Of a stretch of DNA of 64,000 bases, positions 59,464-64,000 are shown one piece after another. The DNA is from Branchiostoma lanceolatum (taxonomy: Eukaryota > Chordata > Leptocardii > Amphioxiformes > Branchiostomatidae): assembly GCF_035083965.1 (NCBI RefSeq), contig NC_089739.1, positions 11,210,001-11,274,000 of the forward strand, given 5' to 3'. Within the stretch, counting starts at the first letter, position 1, and each line of letters opens with the position of its first letter. The notes under the pieces are model-generated. The model did no database searches. It was not told where the DNA came from and saw only the letters and a list, made by a program, of their open reading frames with translations. The translations under genes were made by a program, and so were the position numbers.

Positions 59464-62231
59464 TTAAAGCCTTGTGCTGACTGTGTTAGATTCGTCGGTG
59501 TAGCCATAGTTAGTGAAGGCTGCAGGTGCGGGGTCGTCTGTCTCTCCTTCTAACGACTTCATCTCCTCGCCCTGCTCCTGTAGTAAACAACAACAACGTC
59601 ATTAACAACAACAATAACTAAAAGATGTTAGGTACAAAAGCAATCAGGATCATGTGGTCAGGAGTTTGAGTCACACACATGCTACTTGAAGGGACTACAG
59701 TAACAGTTCTTTGGAGAATTTTTCGTAGTTCTTGGGAAAATGACAGCGATGAGACTGGTTTCGACTTTATTCGTCTTCTTCAAGAATCAAATTTGGAGAA
59801 TTGTTCTTGACTCTGACAACAGCCACATGTCGATCACAGTGAAGAACTCACCATACTTCTAAAGAAATATCAAGCATTGTAATAAGTTAAACAGTTTTTT
59901 GACACCCTATCTTTCAATTCTAAAAAAATCCTCTAATCTGCCACATAAAAGAACACATGAGAAGAGTGATTCATGCAGTGTCCTTAGATAAAAATGCAAG
60001 CTGTAGCTAAATTGAACTACATGTACTAGCTATCAAAAAGCGTCAAGCCTGGTCCTCAGTCAGAGGTTGGCGGCTTTATCATCAGTTTATGGTACCTTAC
60101 CATATAGATGATAGACCTTAACAATTGAAAGCAAGACTTGAATGTTCAGTTATATCACTTATAAGACAATGCTACTACACAGCATACCTTGGGTAGTTCA
60201 ATATGGCTGTTGATATAGCTGAGAGTCACACCGTCGTCCCACAGACCACCATTAGCAGGGCTGGGTTTCTTAGAACCAGCTCCGTAAGCACCCCCTCTCT
60301 TAAAGCACAGTAGGATCATCACAACAACTGGGAAAGAAGACATGGAGGGAAAATGTGTAAAATCTTTGCAGATGTTGCTCAGGAGAGCCATTGAAATTGA
60401 ATGTGGAATGTACTGTCTTGCATTGTACCTTTCGTATCTTCATTTTTGCTGATAAGGAAATTTATCCACTGTATTTTTGGGTGAATAAAGTTAACTGTAA
60501 GCAATATGCTGCACTTGGTTTAAATATACATTGTAAGTTTTCTGCAGTAACCGGATTTTTAAAGAAATGTGCTGAACAATGTTGTGGATTTTGTGATCTA
60601 GATCCTAGTCTTGAGCAAACATTATCAATTGCCAAGGTGTGTCAAACATTACCCATCGTCAGAAAGATTCATGCATATCAACTATAAACAAGAAAATCAT
60701 ACAGCTCACAAAGAACGCAATCTTTAATATGGTGGCCTTAGACTGTGCAAATAAGCACTTGTTGACAATCTGTTACCTTTTTGTGTGTATGTAGGACTTG
60801 TATGTAAACAAACAAACAAAAACAAGAAACAGCCGAACTCACCACATATAGTGACAAAGACACAGCAGGCGATGACAATCCCCACCAACACTGCCAGGGG
60901 CAGGCCACCTGAACCTGCAGGGGCCTGGACACCTCCTCCTGTACCGTTAGGACTCACGCTACTCGTCATCGCTATGGCAACACTGCTCGTCACCACGGCA
61001 ACCGAGGACGGTCTTAACACCGCACTGCTCGTCGCCGACGTCATGTCAGTTGTCATGGCAACGGGTATAGTCGGGGATGGCGTTGGTACGAAAGTTACCT
61101 CTGATGACGACAGTCTACTTGTAAAAGGACTTGGCACTACTTGTGTACTGATCGGTACTGCGGTTGAAGAAAGCTGGTGTAACGTCGAAGTTGATCCAAC
61201 GGTAGAAGTGAACGTCGGCGAAGATGATAGCAAAACTGTATCGGACGCATTTAACAAGGCTATCGTGCTCGAACTTGGCGGTATTGTCGAGGACAGTGAC
61301 ACAGTGGGCTCTATAGAATATTCTCTCGAACTTGACATCAGTTCCGTACTAGATGCATTTGCAAATCTGAACTCATCGGAGGGCAGTAGAGCACTGGAAC
61401 TGGTCATCATTGCGGTGGGAAACAAACTGGAATTAGAACTTTCTACAAGTCTTACGGAACTTGGGAGAACCTCTGTGCTGAGAGGTGGGCTTACACTTGT
61501 GCTTAACGGTGTAAACGCCACACTCGACGATGGCGAAGGATACAGAAATGATTCAGACATGGAAGTTCTTAGAGCGCTCCGTGCCGTAGAGCTGATAGTT
61601 GGAGTCGGCCGTATGAAAGCAGAAGTTTGCTCCACGGAGGAGATTGTATTAGACTCTGCTGTAAAGAATGCAGAGGCACTGCTTTCTAAAGCGCCTGCTT
61701 TTGGCATCACTGCAGTTTGATTTAAAAGTGCAGAAGCAGAACTGTAGGGTGAGACTGAACTCTGGAGAGAGACTGCACTCTGGGTAGAGACTGCACTCTG
61801 GGTAGAGACTGCACTCTGGGTAGAGACCAAACTTTGGGTAGAGACTGAACTTTGGTGAGAGAACAAACTTTGGTGAGAGACTGAACTGCGGTAGGAGACT
61901 GATTGTTCTGATGGAAAGATTGTTGAACTGCGAAATACAGATGCCACCATCGATTGAGATATCTGTTGCACACTTGAAGATTGTACTGTGTTGCTTGAGA
62001 TTGTCTTAAACTTTAAGTCACTCGTGCTTGCTTCTATCTGTAGATTACTTGAACTTGAGTACACTAAGGAAAGTGAAGACACGGTCCTTTCTGAAGGTGG
62101 GGTGCTGTAAGTGTTAACTGTGGCGGTGGGACTTGGCTGTAGGAGCTCTGATGAGGTGGCAACAGCTTGTTGGGGCACTGAAGGAGAGAGGGTCACCTGT
62201 GCACAGCTCCATCTTGTGGTCAGCAGCAGTA
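59464..62231 (-). CDS. Mucin-like Ser/Thr-rich type I membrane protein, 5' incomplete
   Basis: Exons are 60843-62231, 60188-60327 and 59464-59577; phases match and the stop is at 59464-59466. The first visible exon follows acceptor TTTTTCTCTTCCTGCAG, so the in-frame Met just upstream is intronic and the real signal peptide start is elsewhere; LLLTTRWSCAQ is its second half. Then come about 430 residues rich in Ser, Thr, Val and Pro, including a six-residue repeat (STQSAV, TQSSVS types) near 61750-61850. The membrane span LPLAVLVGIVIACCVFVTIC continues over the splice into VVVMILLC. The ~70-residue cytoplasmic tail has a basic anchor (FKRGGAYG), acidic KSLEGETDDP and Tyr motifs (YGYTD). Probably a heavily O-glycosylated surface protein; no named family recognised. 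Confidence 0.82.
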
Positions 62232-62409
62232 CTGCAGGAAGAGAAAAATTGCACATTAGCTAAAAATTACAAATCAGTGGACTAGGCTACTATAGCTGCG
62301 ATATATATTCACGTTTAGTGAACATGATAGTAAGTGTATTGGTAAGAATGGACTGTAAGAACACATTATTCTAATCATGAAGACAATACATTAGTCACAT
62401 GTACAAATG

Positions 62410-62822
62410 CAGGGCTCGAAATTCATTTTTGGAAATGTAGGTGCACTGGTGCACCCAACCAAAAAATTAGGTGCACAGAAAGAATTTTGGGTGTATCATA
62501 AGAAATAAAGTTGAATGTCGGCAAAACATAATTACAAAGTTCAATGCTACTGCCTTTCTTAAGAACTTCAATCTGTAACTTAACAGGCTAAGCTAAGTTC
62601 TATTTGAAACAAGTGATACATCAAATAAAGTATGACAAAGGGTTATATTGCTTTTCTGATACTTACACTACATTTCAAGAATATCCTATAGACAACACTA
62701 CCTTTACCTATAGCCTACAAAAAATATCTAGGTGCACTGGTGCACCCACAGTTAAAAATTAGGTGCACAGCTCCAATTTTGGGTGCATACAGGTGCATAT
62801 GCACCCACCATTTCGTGCCCTG
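62410..62822. mobile_element. hAT-like non-autonomous element
   Basis: Ends CAGGGCTCGAAAT and ATTTCGTGCCCTG are inverted and begin/end with CAGGG/CCCTG as hAT elements do. Internal GGTGCACTGGTGCACCCA palindromes occur twice. AAATG is present at both flanks, but no clean 8-bp duplication is visible. Confidence 0.65.
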
Positions 62823-63181
62823 AAATGTATACCTAAACATTGTGTATAGGCATGGAGTGAAGGACACATGATTATCATAAATAAAACATGTGGCAAAGCT
62901 CTTAAGCACATCATTAGAACCCTCTCACTCTCAGCCCTAATGGAACCACACCCCAGAACATGAGAACCATAATATTAATAACATCCATCATTCTCACTTA
63001 TCAAAGGACAGGCTTTTAACATAGACAGGTACATTGCCTGCAAATTAGGACTGTTCCATTGGTATGATTTGGGCGGGGATAGGGTGGAGTTTTAATTTCA
63101 AGATAAGTCAGTGTGAAGGCAAATGAAGGCTGGCAGTCAGGAATTAATATTGGACATGACGCACTGGAAAATACAGTAAAT

Positions 63182-63300
63182 TCTGTATCTGTATCTGTAT
63201 AGCCGGTATAACCGCCCTTCGGCGTAACACACCAGCTTTGCAGGCACGCAGTGTGGCAGCAGCTGGTTATATTACACTGAACGGTCTGGTCTACGTTCGC
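63182..63300 (-). mobile_element. LINE 3' tail
   Basis: Reverse complement of the 3' UTR and ATACAG tail seen at 24030-24126 (CAGCTGCTGCCACACTGCG, AAAGCTGGTGTGTTACGCCG). Confidence 0.75.
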
Positions 63301-64000
63301 AGGGAGTTAATTTTGTGGTAGGACTGAGGGGGATAGAAGGCGTTCACAGTTTCTTATGTTCCCTGTGAAACACCATGGTAACGCAATGCAATTCAACAGA
63401 GCATGTGTTCATGGCGTGATGAGTTTCCGGTTAGACATTACAGCGAAAACTGTGAACATGAAACCACAGAGACTATGTATGTTATGTCTCCTGACACTAT
63501 TATTCTAAACATTTTAATCTTATTACTTTTCTATTGATACAGGGATCTCCCTAAAGAATGGAACAGTGGCGCTCCTCCATCCTGTTCTAATCCCAGCTCC
63601 ATCCTGTTGATTTTCAAAGCTAGGATGTTCTTCCAATATTTCCCCAGTAGTTTTGCCCAAAACTCAAGATTTCATTAATTGTAGACAAGATGTAAAGCTG
63701 AAGCTGCATTTGTGTCTGGAAAAGGCAAAATGCAACAGACCTAAAGCCACGCATCTTACATGCTTGGCACCCTCCCCCCATCCTGCTCTATATTTCTGGG
63801 GAGATCCCTGTGATATATATATCATGCTACATGTAAGTTTCATAGGTTCAGGTACATGTACCATAATGATTAATTTTTGTACCGTTTTCATACACTGTTA
63901 AATATTTTATATCTAATTTCAGTCAATCCATCAACTGTTGCACTAAATGTCAATATTGTGCTTCAAGTGCAATAAATAGTTATGATTCAGCATTCAGCTC
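63301..64000. other. No feature recognised
   Basis: The missing first exon of the mucin-like gene should lie on this side, here or beyond the window. I found no short minus-strand exon with a start codon, hydrophobic codons and donor that I would defend. Confidence 0.4.

Noticed and set aside
60785-61720. 311-codon open frame on the plus strand
   Set aside because: It is the complement of the Ser/Thr-rich coding exon on the minus strand, which has matching splice phases, a membrane span and downstream exons.
62232-62256. In-frame Met (62254-62256) as start of the mucin-like protein
   Set aside because: The bases between are a textbook acceptor tract (TTTTTCTCTTCCTGCAG), so this Met is most likely intronic.

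Overview
The window looks like nuclear DNA of an invertebrate chordate, most likely a cephalochordate (amphioxus). Genes are split into many short exons with GT..AG introns. Non-coding DNA is packed with small inverted-repeat transposons, decayed non-LTR retrotransposons, tRNA-derived SINEs and intronic minisatellites. The species call is an inference from this architecture and was not confirmed by a search.

The main gene is an aldehyde oxidase / xanthine dehydrogenase family molybdo-flavoenzyme on the minus strand. I could place 28 coding exons between 44044 (N-terminal side) and 432 (C-terminal side). Lengths and phases of neighbouring exons agree, and the order is 2Fe-2S domains, FAD domain, molybdopterin domain. 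The first exon (start codon) and roughly the last 200 residues are not seen. One intron, 3148-32584, is about 29.4 kb long, far larger than the others (all under 1.6 kb). It carries most of the repeats: a 54-bp minisatellite (about 8.7-12.3 and 13.2-13.8 kb), a 29-bp minisatellite (12.3-12.7 and 13.8-14.6 kb), a 59-bp minisatellite (15.9-16.8 kb), nested MITEs (19-22 kb), retrotransposon fragments (23.5-26.3 kb) and a run of three TIR elements (28.4-30.2 kb). Near-identical copies of one ~515-bp element, in opposite orientation, lie just inside its two ends.

The left edge (1-55) holds the 3' three quarters of a tRNA-Gly(CCC) gene on the plus strand. Upstream of the oxidase (44-53 kb) there is no recognised gene, only TIR elements, a retrotransposon remnant, microsatellites and an inverted-repeat element with telomere-like repeats. 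At 53.7-55.8 kb a compact plus-strand gene encodes a 76-residue secreted, cysteine-containing peptide, bracketed by two ~0.6-kb inverted repeats. At 56.94 kb there is a candidate first coding exon of an unidentified plus-strand gene. At 59.46-62.23 kb a minus-strand gene encodes a Ser/Thr-rich, mucin-like type I membrane protein with a short cytoplasmic tail; its first exon was not found.

The most unusual theme is that tandem repeats in and next to oxidase introns look like arrays of splice signals on the oxidase sense strand. One ~62-bp minisatellite begins inside a coding exon and repeats that exon's last codons and donor site about six times. A second exon has one extra partial copy made the same way. 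The three big intronic minisatellites carry, per unit, an acceptor-like tract with branch-point-like sequence, a GTAAGT donor-like site, or both plus TACTAAC.
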